The notes beneath the pieces are model-generated. The model was not told the origin of the DNA, searched no databases, and saw only the letters and a program-made list of their open reading frames with translations. This document shows, piece by piece, positions 43,481-51,960 of a stretch of 64,000 nt of DNA. Origin of the DNA: Streptomyces gelaticus. GTDB lineage: Bacteria > Actinomycetota > Actinomycetes > Streptomycetales > Streptomycetaceae. The stretch lies in contig NZ_BMTF01000025.1 in assembly GCF_014649535.1 (NCBI RefSeq), positions 17,702-81,701 of the forward strand. The letters are read 5' to 3'. Made by a program: the position numbers and the translations under genes. How positions within the stretch are numbered: the stretch's first letter is position 1; every line of letters begins with the position of its first letter.

Positions 43481-44815
43481 TCAGTCCTGGAGATCACCGA
43501 GCCACCGCAAGGCCTTCAGGCCCGGCAGGAAGCAGTACTCGCCGCCACGGGTGACGACGAACCGTGGCAATGGGGACAGACGTCGTCGCAGGGGCCTCCG
43601 GGGAACGGTGAAACCGGTGGCGCCGTCGTGGGATCCGGTGACGGGATCCCTGGAGCTGCCCCCGCCGAAGAAGACGCCGTCGTTCATCCACTCGGACTGA
43701 ACGAATTCGAACTGCCGGCCCAGGTGGGCTCCGATGAACGCGAACATCAGACCGCGGTCGGCCCCGTCGTCCTCCAGGGCTCCTTCGGGCAGCGGCGGAC
43801 CGTAGACGGCGCCGCGCCGGATCATGCGGTGCAGCCGCGCTTCACCCGCCACCGCCGCGTCGCGGGGATTGGCCCGCCGGATGTGGCAGCCGCAGGGCGT
43901 GATGAATCCCGCCGGATCGTCCCGTCCGTACAGGAAAGTGTTGCGGCGGTGCGGGTCGGCACCCAGATCGGGGTCGTCGTGCTGTGGGCTGAGTGCCAGC
44001 GGCGCCCCGCTGCGCCAACGTCCCATGATCTTGGCTGCGAGCAGTTCCTCGTCCTCGGGGCCGGTGGCGTTGTCCCGCAGATAGCGCCGGAACGCGGCGA
44101 CCCGCTGGTGGAGTTTACGGAAGGCCGCGTAGCTGCCGTTGCGTCCCAGCACCTCCGGCTGCGGGGTCTGGACGCCCCCGATCTCGTCCTGGTATCCGAG
44201 CACGAACTCGCCCGCCTTCAACGGCACCTCCAACTGGTTCGACCCGGCGATGCCGCTACCCTCCACGGCCGGATGGCTGACGCCGTCGCGGTAGCCGAAA
44301 TGCTCGGTCCCGGTGGGCAGCGCGTAGCAGTCCTGCCGCCAGATCGCGGTCACCCCGGTAAGCCGGTCGTAGGCGGGGCGGGCCCTGTCGAGGGCCGCTT
44401 CCAACCGCGTGGCATCAGGGGCGAGCGCCGCGAACACCACATGGACGTCCGACGTGCCCAGTGGCGCTTCCCAGTGCTCGGGGCCGCTCTCGCCGACATC
44501 ACCCAGCGCCTCGGCCCGGGCCGCCATCCCCTGCCGGAACTCCCAGGCGAACGTGGACAGCGATGCCCGCGGCACGCCCAGAGCCTCCAGCCCGTGAAAG
44601 GTGACCGCGACACTCACCCACGTCTCCCCCAGGGCGCTGACCGAGTCGGTGGCAGGGGTCGCCACCGCGCTCGCACGCCGCATCAGCTCCCGCCCATGCG
44701 CCCGGTCATCCACACGGAACACCAGGTAGGTCGCCGCGTAGGGGGTCGGGCGGGGGCTGAGAACCCCGCTCTGAATGTCGTCGAACTCCAACGCGGCCGA
44801 CGTGTGCATGCTCAC
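43481..44815 (-). CDS. DyP-type heme peroxidase
   Basis: A 444-aa dye-decolourising peroxidase. Distal motif F-G-Y-R-D-G at 173-178 (catalytic Asp 177) and the proximal heme ligand H311 in CGCHIRRANPRD; later GLMFAFIGAHLGRQFEFVQ matches the family. No Tat or Sec signal is present, so it acts in the cytosol or leaves as cargo of an encapsulin (none here). AGGAGG lies 7 bases before GTG 44815. Last gene of a three-gene operon with two unfamiliar proteins. Confidence 0.9.
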   Translation of the reverse strand: MSMHTSAALEFDDIQSGVLSPRPTPYAATYLVFRVDDRAHGRELMRRASAVATPATDSVSALGETWVSVAVTFHGLEALGVPRASLSTFAWEFRQGMAARAEALGDVGESGPEHWEAPLGTSDVHVVFAALAPDATRLEAALDRARPAYDRLTGVTAIWRQDCYALPTGTEHFGYRDGVSHPAVEGSGIAGSNQLEVPLKAGEFVLGYQDEIGGVQTPQPEVLGRNGSYAAFRKLHQRVAAFRRYLRDNATGPEDEELLAAKIMGRWRSGAPLALSPQHDDPDLGADPHRRNTFLYGRDDPAGFITPCGCHIRRANPRDAAVAGEARLHRMIRRGAVYGPPLPEGALEDDGADRGLMFAFIGAHLGRQFEFVQSEWMNDGVFFGGGSSRDPVTGSHDGATGFTVPRRPLRRRLSPLPRFVVTRGGEYCFLPGLKALRWLGDLQD

Positions 44816-44830
44816 GGCCTCGCCTCCTTG

Positions 44831-44881
44831 CGTCACTGCTGTGTGACGAGGTTTTGCGCGTCACTACTTCGTGACGAGGTT
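44831..44881. repeat. 28-bp-period direct repeat at the operon junction
   Basis: Units 44831-44853 and 44859-44881 share CGTCACT-N5-GTGACGAGGTT; each is also a small hairpin (GTCAC/GTGAC). The right copy encodes the last residues (NLVTK) of the upstream gene; the left is the spacer before the DyP ribosome-binding site. A second example of a duplicated gene end in this window. Confidence 0.6.
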
Positions 44882-45877
44882 CCGCCAGAAATTCCGCAGG
44901 CTCTCGTCGCCGCCGAACAAGGAACTGAAGATCGTGGAGTCCGCCAGCAGCACATCGCCGGCCCGCTCGCCGCTCGGGGGCATCCACAGGAACATGTTGA
45001 ACTCGGTGTTGCCGGCCTCGATGAACGGATGCGGCCTGGCGGTGTCGACCGGCTGCCGGGCCAGCACACGTATGGCATCCGGCTCGTCGCCCGTCACGGC
45101 GTAATGCGGAAGATGCTGGTGGAAGTTGAAGTTCGTCACCCCGTCCAGCCACCCTTTCGTATCCGCATCCCTGATCGCGGAGAACGGGGCGATCCGGTTC
45201 GGCGCCTGTACGGCCGGGCGCAGTCCGTAGCGGTTTTCGACGGGTACCCCGAGGCCCTGCATCAGGCCCCGGACATAGCGGGCGAACCGCTGCTGGCGGG
45301 GAACCAGGGGATCGCCGTGATGGCGGTACTCCACCTCCCGCACCGACAGATCGTCCGACGCCCCGACATCGTGGTGAGGCCCAAGGACCAGGCGGGCGTC
45401 CTCCCGCGCGAGGAAGGCCCGCAGTGCCTCGACCTCCCCGGGCCCGGCCTCCTGTCCTGTGATCATGTGATCCAGCCCGAACACGAACAAGGTGTCGGTG
45501 TCGGCCAGTACCCGCTCGTCGAGCGGGGCACGGAAGCCGGCCTGGTCGATGCGCTGGTACACGGGGACGGCGTGTCCGGTGGTCTCCTCGACGAGCTGCT
45601 GGAACGGCACCCAGGCCAGGAAGAACAACTCCAGCGAGCCGGCGATGCCCTGCTGGAACTGCAACGGGTCGGACCACTTCGGGTCCTCGTACGCGGGCCA
45701 GGCCACCCGGCGGACCTCGGTCATGGTGGAGAACCGGTTGTCCAGTTCGGCCGGGTTCCTGCCTGCCTCCGCCGGATAGCTCCACGCGACGTAGATACTC
45801 ACCCGTCGCCGGCCGGGCGTGTATGCGCGCGGGACGTGGTTCTGGTTGTAGGTGCGTGCGGTCTGGACCTCGCTCAT
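44864..45877 (-). CDS. Unrecognised 337-aa protein of the DyP operon
   Basis: GGAG lies 6 bases before ATG 45877. No signal peptide or membrane helix. Early segment RRRVSIYVAWSYPAEAGRNP; DTLFVFGLDHMITGQEAGPG then VEALRAFLAREDARLVLGP resembles, faintly, the alpha/beta core of glutamine-amidotransferase-like proteins, but no catalytic Cys is evident. The C-terminal part is rich in His, Phe and Trp (FNFHQHLPHYA, NMFLWMPPSG). No family named. Its place between two heme-peroxidase-related genes suggests a redox or heme task; it is worth structure prediction. Confidence 0.6.
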   Translation of the reverse strand: MSEVQTARTYNQNHVPRAYTPGRRRVSIYVAWSYPAEAGRNPAELDNRFSTMTEVRRVAWPAYEDPKWSDPLQFQQGIAGSLELFFLAWVPFQQLVEETTGHAVPVYQRIDQAGFRAPLDERVLADTDTLFVFGLDHMITGQEAGPGEVEALRAFLAREDARLVLGPHHDVGASDDLSVREVEYRHHGDPLVPRQQRFARYVRGLMQGLGVPVENRYGLRPAVQAPNRIAPFSAIRDADTKGWLDGVTNFNFHQHLPHYAVTGDEPDAIRVLARQPVDTARPHPFIEAGNTEFNMFLWMPPSGERAGDVLLADSTIFSSLFGGDESLRNFWRNLVTK

Positions 45878-45943
45878 TTCGTCTCCGATCCACAACAGGG
45901 CAAACCCGGACCGGACAGTGGGACGAGCGTGTGGCATCGGTTC

Positions 45944-46474
45944 TCACTGCAGTTGGTCGAGCATCTCCGACAGGGCGCTCTTGATCCGCAGTGCCTTCTT
46001 GATCTCGTCAGCCGTGACGAACGGATACTCTCCGTACTCGATGAAGCTCGGACAGTGGTGCTCGCGCACGAACCTCTTGAATGCCTCGGGGTTGGTCTTC
46101 CAGTCCTCGGGGAACCCTTCGAGGTTCTCGAAAGCCGTACTCATCCGCGCCTTGCCGAAGAGGGCGATGGCGTCCTCGGTGTACTTGTCGAAATCGGTGT
46201 CGAAGATCCCCTGATACATGAAACGGGTGTCGTCGTCGAAGAGCACCCAGCGCAGATAGTGCAGCTTCAGCGGCGCCAGAAGATACGGATCCTCCTCCAG
46301 CGCCTCGGCCAGGGCATTGCCGTACTCGCGCATCGCCTCGGCCCGGCCCGGCTTGACCTTCGCGACGATGGTGAACCCGTAACAGGCCGGTGTCTTCGGG
46401 AAAACGGGGCCGTACTTGCCCTGTTCGAGGTCTGCTTCCTTGGGGACGACGGCCGCCTGCGGCTTGATCTCCAT
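45944..46474 (-). CDS. Dimeric alpha/beta-barrel protein of the DyP operon
   Basis: A 176-aa soluble protein starting at ATG 46474 behind GGGAGGAG. The segment YGFTIVAKVKPGRAEAMREY, then LHYLRWVLFDDDTRFMYQGIF and DFDKYTEDAIALFG, has the ferredoxin-like beta-alpha-beta look. It resembles the non-heme half-barrels seen beside DyP peroxidases and lipoxygenase-type enzymes (the 'H-F-x-R-x-V-x-x-D ... F-x-x-x-F-D' pattern). It lacks the GxxDG and proximal His of a true peroxidase. First gene of the three-gene operon; function unknown. Confidence 0.55.
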   Translation of the reverse strand: MEIKPQAAVVPKEADLEQGKYGPVFPKTPACYGFTIVAKVKPGRAEAMREYGNALAEALEEDPYLLAPLKLHYLRWVLFDDDTRFMYQGIFDTDFDKYTEDAIALFGKARMSTAFENLEGFPEDWKTNPEAFKRFVREHHCPSFIEYGEYPFVTADEIKKALRIKSALSEMLDQLQ

Positions 46475-46658
46475 CTCTGCTCCTCCCGCCGCCCACTGGC
46501 CGGGAACCATCCCTTTCATCGTCCCACCCAGCCGCTCGATCCGCTCGTGATCAGCACCGTCGGCAGCGTTCAGCGTTCTTCTAGGACGTTCCTACGAGCC
46601 GTGGATATCGGCGGAACACACCGTGGTCATGCCATGTCTTGACTCCTACCGTGGGGCC

Positions 46659-47357
46659 GTGGACCCCACCCCGCCGTTCAACGCCCCCGCCGCACGCCGA
46701 CTGCGTGAGGCCCTGGGGATGCTTCCCGGACATGTCGCCTACGGTCTCGCGGCCCAGTACGGGCTCCGGATCAGCACCGAGACGGTGGTCGCCTGGGAGC
46801 GCGGACTCGCCCGCCCGAGCGGGTACGAACTCACGGCACTGGCCGGGGTGTTGTGGTGTTCTCCGGGCGAACTGCTCACCGCCGCACGCACCCTGAAGGA
46901 GCACCGGGCGGCCAGGGAGCTGGCGGTGGAGGAGCTGGCGCGACTGCTGGGGCTGACTCCTTCCGCGTATCTGCGGATGGAGGAGTCGGGGCGCTGGCGC
47001 GGCAATGAACGCCGGTCCGCGGCGCTCACCGAGGTGCTGGGGCTCACGCCCGCCGGGTTCGTGACGGTCTGCGGGCGGGACGAGGAGCTGGCGGAGCTGC
47101 TGCGCGGCGCGGTGACGACGCGGTGGCAGGCCCAGTTGCGGGCGGTGGCGAAGCTGGTGCCGCTGGAGCGCGGCTTCCTCCAGGACGTACTGGAACAGCT
47201 GCACGCCGACTACCGGTCGCTGATGGTGTCGACGCCGATCTGGAGCCGTACGGGTACGGAGCGGGCCGGGTCGACGGGCGAGGCGGGGCGGGTGTTCCTG
47301 GCGGAGATCCTGGAGCGGTTCTGGCGGGCGGCGGGGGTGCCGGGGCCGGACGGATGA
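46659..47357 (+). CDS. XRE-like DNA-binding regulator
   Basis: A 232-aa protein. The first ~120 residues carry two HTH-like segments: LREALGMLPGHVAYGLAAQYG through STETVVAWERGLARPSGYEL, and VEELARLLGLTPSAYLRMEE. This is a tandem-HTH regulator conserved in Streptomyces. The C-terminus is helical and unassigned. I chose GTG 46659 (DPTPPFNAPAARRL); GTG 46623 adds 12 residues. The -10-like TACCGT ends 6 bases upstream, so the mRNA may be leaderless. No partner gene is obvious. Confidence 0.7.
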   Translation: MDPTPPFNAPAARRLREALGMLPGHVAYGLAAQYGLRISTETVVAWERGLARPSGYELTALAGVLWCSPGELLTAARTLKEHRAARELAVEELARLLGLTPSAYLRMEESGRWRGNERRSAALTEVLGLTPAGFVTVCGRDEELAELLRGAVTTRWQAQLRAVAKLVPLERGFLQDVLEQLHADYRSLMVSTPIWSRTGTERAGSTGEAGRVFLAEILERFWRAAGVPGPDG

Positions 47358-47382
47358 GCCGCCCGGCCTCCCTCGTACGCGC

Positions 47383-48393
47383 TCAGCCGCCGGCCGATGC
47401 GCCGGCCACCGGGTCGAAGGAGAACAGGTTCCCCCGGTCCGCGCCGTCGCAGCTCGTCTGCACCAGCTTGGCGCCGCGCTCCTTGCTGTTCCCCTGGGCG
47501 CCGACGCACAGACGGGTGTGGGCGGGGCGGATGCGGTACCCCTCGACGGGACGGCCCACGGGCTCGATCAGGAACTCCTCCGCGTCGCCGCGATCCCCGC
47601 ATCCCTGGTCCTGCAACCCGGCTCCGGCGTCCCGCATCCCGTCCCAGACTCCGGTGCAGCCCAGGTCGTAGTCCGGGTGGTCGGTCACGATCCGCCAGAC
47701 GCCGCCGTCCAGCGGCTTGAGGGAGAAACTCGGGATCGTCTCCTGCTCGCACGGCACCTGGTACAGCCGGCCGCTGTCGCTGCCCCGTTCCTCGGAGAGG
47801 CAGAGCCCGGAGTGCACGGACCGGATCTGCACCGTCCGTCCCGCCACGGGCCCGGTCGCCGGGCGGGATTCCGGCCGGTCCTCGTCGTCCGGTACGAGAA
47901 GGACGACGGCCGCCACGGCGGCGGCGAGCACCACCAGCGACCCGGCGGCCGCCAGAAGGGTCCGGGACCGGGGGCGCCGGGCCGTGGACGGGCCGGGAAA
48001 CGGAACGGTGGGCGGCTCGGACGAGTTCTCCGGGGACTGCTCCGGGAAACGGCCGGCGGTCGCCTCCGCCGCCGGTGCGGACGCCTCCTGCGCCCCGGCC
48101 CGCTGCCCGTGCACGGCGAGATCCTTGCGTACGGCGAGCCAGGCGTCGACCTGAGCGGGGCCGCAGCCGCAGGCCCGTACGAAGGCGGCGAGGAGTTCCT
48201 CGCGCGGGACCGACGTGCGCGCCAGCATGTTGGCGATCGTGGAACGCGGCAGCACGTCCCCCACCTCGTCGGCCCGCTGGGCCAGCTCCCGGAAGGTCAG
48301 GCCCGAAGCGTCCTTGAGCACCCGCAACAGCGCGATGAACTCGGGCGCGCTGCGCGCCTCACAAGGATCCGGAGCTCTGCCCTCGACCACCAT
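47383..48393 (-). CDS. HTH - transmembrane - ricin-type lectin fusion protein
   Basis: A 336-aa protein with three parts: an N-terminal helical HTH domain (about 15-90, FRELAQRADEVGDVLPRSTI then NMLARTSVPREELLAAFVRA, the XRE type common in Streptomyces), one membrane helix (about 146-168), and an extracellular C-terminal beta-trefoil (about 187-330) with ricin-B motifs such as HSGLCLSEERGSD, IVTDHPDYDLGCTG and AHTRLCVGAQGNS. The topology places DNA-binding inside and a sugar- or ligand-binding lectin outside, suggesting a one-component membrane sensor-regulator. GGAGG precedes ATG 48393. Confidence 0.8.
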   Translation of the reverse strand: MVVEGRAPDPCEARSAPEFIALLRVLKDASGLTFRELAQRADEVGDVLPRSTIANMLARTSVPREELLAAFVRACGCGPAQVDAWLAVRKDLAVHGQRAGAQEASAPAAEATAGRFPEQSPENSSEPPTVPFPGPSTARRPRSRTLLAAAGSLVVLAAAVAAVVLLVPDDEDRPESRPATGPVAGRTVQIRSVHSGLCLSEERGSDSGRLYQVPCEQETIPSFSLKPLDGGVWRIVTDHPDYDLGCTGVWDGMRDAGAGLQDQGCGDRGDAEEFLIEPVGRPVEGYRIRPAHTRLCVGAQGNSKERGAKLVQTSCDGADRGNLFSFDPVAGASAGG

Positions 48394-48561
48394 GTGCTGT
48401 GCCCCTCCCCTGGATTCCACGCCCGGACAAGGTTGGGACATGTCCGGGACAGGGGGCAAGCCTTGTTGATCGGGCCCGTCGGCTCAAGAGTGGTTTCCGG
48501 CACCGCGGCCCGTTCCGGATCCGACCATCCGGAACGGCTCCGGGCGCCGGGGGAACAGCAA

Positions 48562-48599
48562 GCGGACCTGACCGTCCACGGGGGGACGGTCAGGTCCGC
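48562..48599 (-). terminator. Terminator of pfkA
   Basis: Perfect 16-base arms (GCGGACCTGACCGTCC at 48562-48577, complement at 48584-48599), 6-base loop, 38 bases beyond the minus-strand pfkA stop. Confidence 0.85.
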
Positions 48600-48637
48600 A
48601 AGGGCATTTCCCGCCGGACGCCGGAGCGCGGACGGGG

Positions 48638-49663
48638 TCAGAAGACCGACTCGGCCTCGTCCATCCGTGCCTTGGGAACCGTCTTGAGCTGTGTGATCGC
48701 GTCGGCGAGCGGCACCATCACGATGTCCGTGCCGCGCAGCGCCGTCATCCGGCCGAAGTCGTGCCGGTGCGCCGCCTCGACCGCGTGCCAGCCGAAGCGG
48801 GTGGCGAGCACCCGGTCGTACGCGGTCGGTGTGCCGCCCCGCTGGACATGGCCGAGAATGACCGGCCGGGCCTCCTTGCCGAGCCGGGTCTCCAGCTCGA
48901 TGGCCAGCCGGTTGCCGATGCCCTGGAAGCGCTCGTGGCCGTACTGGTCGATCTCGCCCTTGGCGTACGGCATGGAGCCCTCGGCCGGGTGCGCGCCCTC
49001 GGCCACGCAGATCACCGCGAACTTCTTGCCGCGCGCGAAGCGTTCCTCGACCATCTTCACCAGGTCCTCGACCTGGAAGCGGCGCTCGGGCAGGCAGATG
49101 CCGTGCGCGCCGCCCGCCATCCCGGACTCCAGCGCGATCCAACCCGCGTGGCGGCCCATCACCTCGACGACCATGACGCGCTGGTGCGACTCGGCGGTGG
49201 TCTTGAGGCGGTCTATGGCATCGGTGGCCACGCCCACCGCGGTGTCGAAGCCGAAGGTCCGGTCGGTGGCGGAGATGTCGTTGTCGATGGTCTTGGGGAC
49301 GCCGACGACAGGCATCCCGGCGTCCGACAGCATCCGGGCCGCGGTGAGGGTGCCCTCGCCGCCGATCGGGATGAGTGCGTCCATACCGTAACGGCGGCTC
49401 AGCTCGGCGCAGTTCTCGGCGGCCTCGCGCAGCCGGTCGCGCTCCAGCCGGGCCGAGCCGAGAATGGTGCCGCCGCGGGCCAGGATGCCGCTGACCGCGT
49501 TGAGGTCGAGGGGGCGGAAGTGGCCGTCGAGGAGTCCCTTGAACCCGTCCTCGAAGCCGATGACTTCATCGCCGTGCCCCACCACGGCGCGGTGCACAAC
49601 CGACCGGATCACTGCGTTCAGGCCCGGACAGTCGCCGCCTGCGGTGAGAATTCCGATGCGCAT
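48638..49663 (-). CDS. pfkA: ATP-dependent 6-phosphofructokinase
   Basis: A 341-aa phosphofructokinase: MRIGILTAGGDCPGLNAVIR, GGEGTLTAA (101-109), PKTIDNDI, and the fructose-6-phosphate sites (VEVMGRHAGWIAL, GHVQRGGTP). At the phosphoryl-donor positions it has G104, as in ATP-dependent enzymes, and K124, as in PPi enzymes; I recall this mixed clade from Streptomyces PFKs shown to use ATP. AGGAG lies 9 bases before ATG 49663. Divergent from pta-ackA-pyk. Confidence 0.95.
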   Translation of the reverse strand: MRIGILTAGGDCPGLNAVIRSVVHRAVVGHGDEVIGFEDGFKGLLDGHFRPLDLNAVSGILARGGTILGSARLERDRLREAAENCAELSRRYGMDALIPIGGEGTLTAARMLSDAGMPVVGVPKTIDNDISATDRTFGFDTAVGVATDAIDRLKTTAESHQRVMVVEVMGRHAGWIALESGMAGGAHGICLPERRFQVEDLVKMVEERFARGKKFAVICVAEGAHPAEGSMPYAKGEIDQYGHERFQGIGNRLAIELETRLGKEARPVILGHVQRGGTPTAYDRVLATRFGWHAVEAAHRHDFGRMTALRGTDIVMVPLADAITQLKTVPKARMDEAESVF

Positions 49664-49883
49664 CGTGGTGTTTCTCCTGCTCGCTGGTGCCGTGCATTTC
49701 GGGGGATGTCCACTGATTCCCCCGTACTGTGAGCCACCACGATTGTGGCACGTATGGTCTGGACCTCACACTCCCCGTGGCCCCGGTACGGGGGCTTTTG
49801 CCCGGCGGGCGGCGTCTCGGCCCCCGCGGGTATCGTCAACATGGCAATACCATCCCAAACCGCAAGTGGACGGGAGAACGCGC

Positions 49884-51956
49884 GTGACGCGCAGCGTGTA
49901 CGTGACCGGGATCGACCGGGGAGACGGCCGGCAGGTCGTCGATCTGGGAGTCATGGAGCTCCTGACGCGTCAGGTGGACCGGGTCGGGGTGTTCCGCCCG
50001 CTCGTCCACGACGGACCCGATCGCCTGTTCGAGCTGCTGCGGGCCCGCTACCGGCTCCCCCAGGACCCCGATTCGGCCTACGGGCTGGACTACCACGAGG
50101 CGTCCGCGCTCCAGGCGGAACAGGGCACGGACGAGCTGGTCTCCCGGCTCGTCGACGGCTTCCACCAGGTGGCCCGGAAGTACGAGGTGGTGCTGGTGCT
50201 CGGCACCGACTTCGCCGCCACCCAGCTGCCCGACGAGCTGGCGCTCAACGCGCGCCTGGCCAATGAGTTCGGCGCCTCGGTGATCGCGGTGGTCGGCGGG
50301 AAGGGCCAGACCGCGGAGTCGGTGCGTGCCGAGACCCGCAACGCCTATCGCGCGTACGCCGGACTGGGCTGCGACGTCGTCTCGGTGATCGTGAACCGGG
50401 TGGCGTCCGAGGACCGCGACATCATCGCGGAGCGGCTGGGCGCCACGCTCCCCGTTCCCTGCTCGGTCCTGCCCGACGACGCGGCGCTCTCCGCGCCGAC
50501 CGTCGCCCAGATCACCGCGGCGCTCGACGGCACGGTCCTGCTCGGCGACGACTCCGGGCTGGCGCGGGACGCCCTGGACTTCGTCTTCGGCGGCGCGATG
50601 CTGCCGAACATGCTGAACGCGCTGACGCCGGGCTGCCTGGTGGTCACGCCCGGGGACCGGGCGGACCTGGTGGTCGGCTCGCTGGCCGCGCACAGCGCCG
50701 GCACCCCGCCCATCGCGGGGGTGCTGCTGACCCTGGACGAGCGCCCCGGCGAGGAGATACTCAGGCTGGCCGCGCGACTCGCACCGGGAACCCCGGTCGT
50801 GTCGGTGGCCGGCGGATCCTTCCCCACCGCGGCCCGGCTCTTCGCCCTGGAAGGCAAGTTGAACGCCGCGACGCCCCGCAAGGCGGAGACCGCGCTGGGC
50901 CTCTTCGAGCGCCATGTGGACACCGGCGTCCTGCTGGAGCGGATCTCGGTGGCCCGCAGCGGCCGGGTCACGCCCATGATGTTCGAGCACGAACTGCTGG
51001 AGCAGGCCCGCGCCGACCGGCGCCGGGTCGTCCTGCCCGAGGGCACCGAGGAGCGGGTGCTGCGCGCCGCCGACGTACTGCTGCGCCGCGACGTCTGCGA
51101 CCTCACCCTGCTCGGCGACCCCGACGTCATCCGCAAGAAGGCAGCCGACCTCGGCATCGATCTCGCCGGCACCCAGCTCATCGACCCGCAGAACTCCGAG
51201 CTGCGCCAGACCTTCGCCGAGCGGTACGCGCAGCTGCGGGCGCACCGCGGGGTCACGATGGAGCTGGCGTACGACGTCGTCGCGGACGTCAACTACTTCG
51301 GCACCCTGATGGTCCAGGAGGGGCTCGCGGACGGCATGGTCTCCGGAGCCGTGCACTCCACCGCGGCGACGATCCGCCCGGCGTTCGAGATCATCAAGAC
51401 CCGGGGGGACGCCGCGATCGTCTCCTCCGTCTTCTTCATGTGCCTCGCCGACAAGGTGCTGGTGTACGGCGACTGCGCGGTCAATCCGGACCCGGACGCG
51501 GAGCAGCTCGCGGACATCGCGGTGCAGTCGGCCGCGACCGCCGCCCGCTTCGGTGTGGAGCCGCGGATCGCGATGCTGTCGTACTCGACGGGCACCTCCG
51601 GCTCGGGCGCCGACGTCGACAAGGTGCGCGAGGCGACGGACCTGGTCCGGGCGAGCAGGCCGGACCTCAGGATCGAGGGCCCGATCCAGTACGACGCCGC
51701 GGTGGACCCGAGCGTCGCCGCGACGAAGCTGCCCGGCTCCGAGGTGGCGGGCCGGGCGACGGTACTGGTCTTCCCGGACCTGAACACCGGCAACAACACC
51801 TACAAGGCCGTGCAGCGCTCGGCGGGCGCGGTGGCCGTCGGGCCGGTGCTCCAGGGGCTGCGGAAGCCCGTCAACGACCTGTCCCGCGGCGCGCTCGTCC
51901 AGGACATCGTCAATACCGTGGCCATCACGGCGATCCAGGCGCAGGGCAAGGAGTGA
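49884..51956 (+). CDS. pta: Phosphate acetyltransferase
   Basis: A 690-aa Pta: an N-terminal P-loop/BioD-like half (about 1-210, RSVYVTGIDRGDGRQVVDLG), a DRTGG domain (LVVTPGDRADLVVG), and the C-terminal PTA domain with VLPEGTEERVLRAADVLLRR, SGAVHSTAATIRPAFEIIK and ATVLVFPDLNTGNNTYKAVQ. Converts acetyl-CoA and phosphate to acetyl phosphate. GGGAGA precedes GTG 49884. The ackA start is 5 bases after the stop, giving the classic overflow pair. N-terminal length is that of the long, regulated class. Confidence 0.96.
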   Translation: MTRSVYVTGIDRGDGRQVVDLGVMELLTRQVDRVGVFRPLVHDGPDRLFELLRARYRLPQDPDSAYGLDYHEASALQAEQGTDELVSRLVDGFHQVARKYEVVLVLGTDFAATQLPDELALNARLANEFGASVIAVVGGKGQTAESVRAETRNAYRAYAGLGCDVVSVIVNRVASEDRDIIAERLGATLPVPCSVLPDDAALSAPTVAQITAALDGTVLLGDDSGLARDALDFVFGGAMLPNMLNALTPGCLVVTPGDRADLVVGSLAAHSAGTPPIAGVLLTLDERPGEEILRLAARLAPGTPVVSVAGGSFPTAARLFALEGKLNAATPRKAETALGLFERHVDTGVLLERISVARSGRVTPMMFEHELLEQARADRRRVVLPEGTEERVLRAADVLLRRDVCDLTLLGDPDVIRKKAADLGIDLAGTQLIDPQNSELRQTFAERYAQLRAHRGVTMELAYDVVADVNYFGTLMVQEGLADGMVSGAVHSTAATIRPAFEIIKTRGDAAIVSSVFFMCLADKVLVYGDCAVNPDPDAEQLADIAVQSAATAARFGVEPRIAMLSYSTGTSGSGADVDKVREATDLVRASRPDLRIEGPIQYDAAVDPSVAATKLPGSEVAGRATVLVFPDLNTGNNTYKAVQRSAGAVAVGPVLQGLRKPVNDLSRGALVQDIVNTVAITAIQAQGKE

Positions 51957-51960
51957 ACGG

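Noticed and set aside
43478..46642. Very long plus-strand open frame (1054 codons)
   Set aside because: It runs antisense to three genes with ribosome-binding sites and clear motifs. Its translation is Arg/Val/Gly/His-rich with no domain; such mirror frames are common in high-GC genomes.
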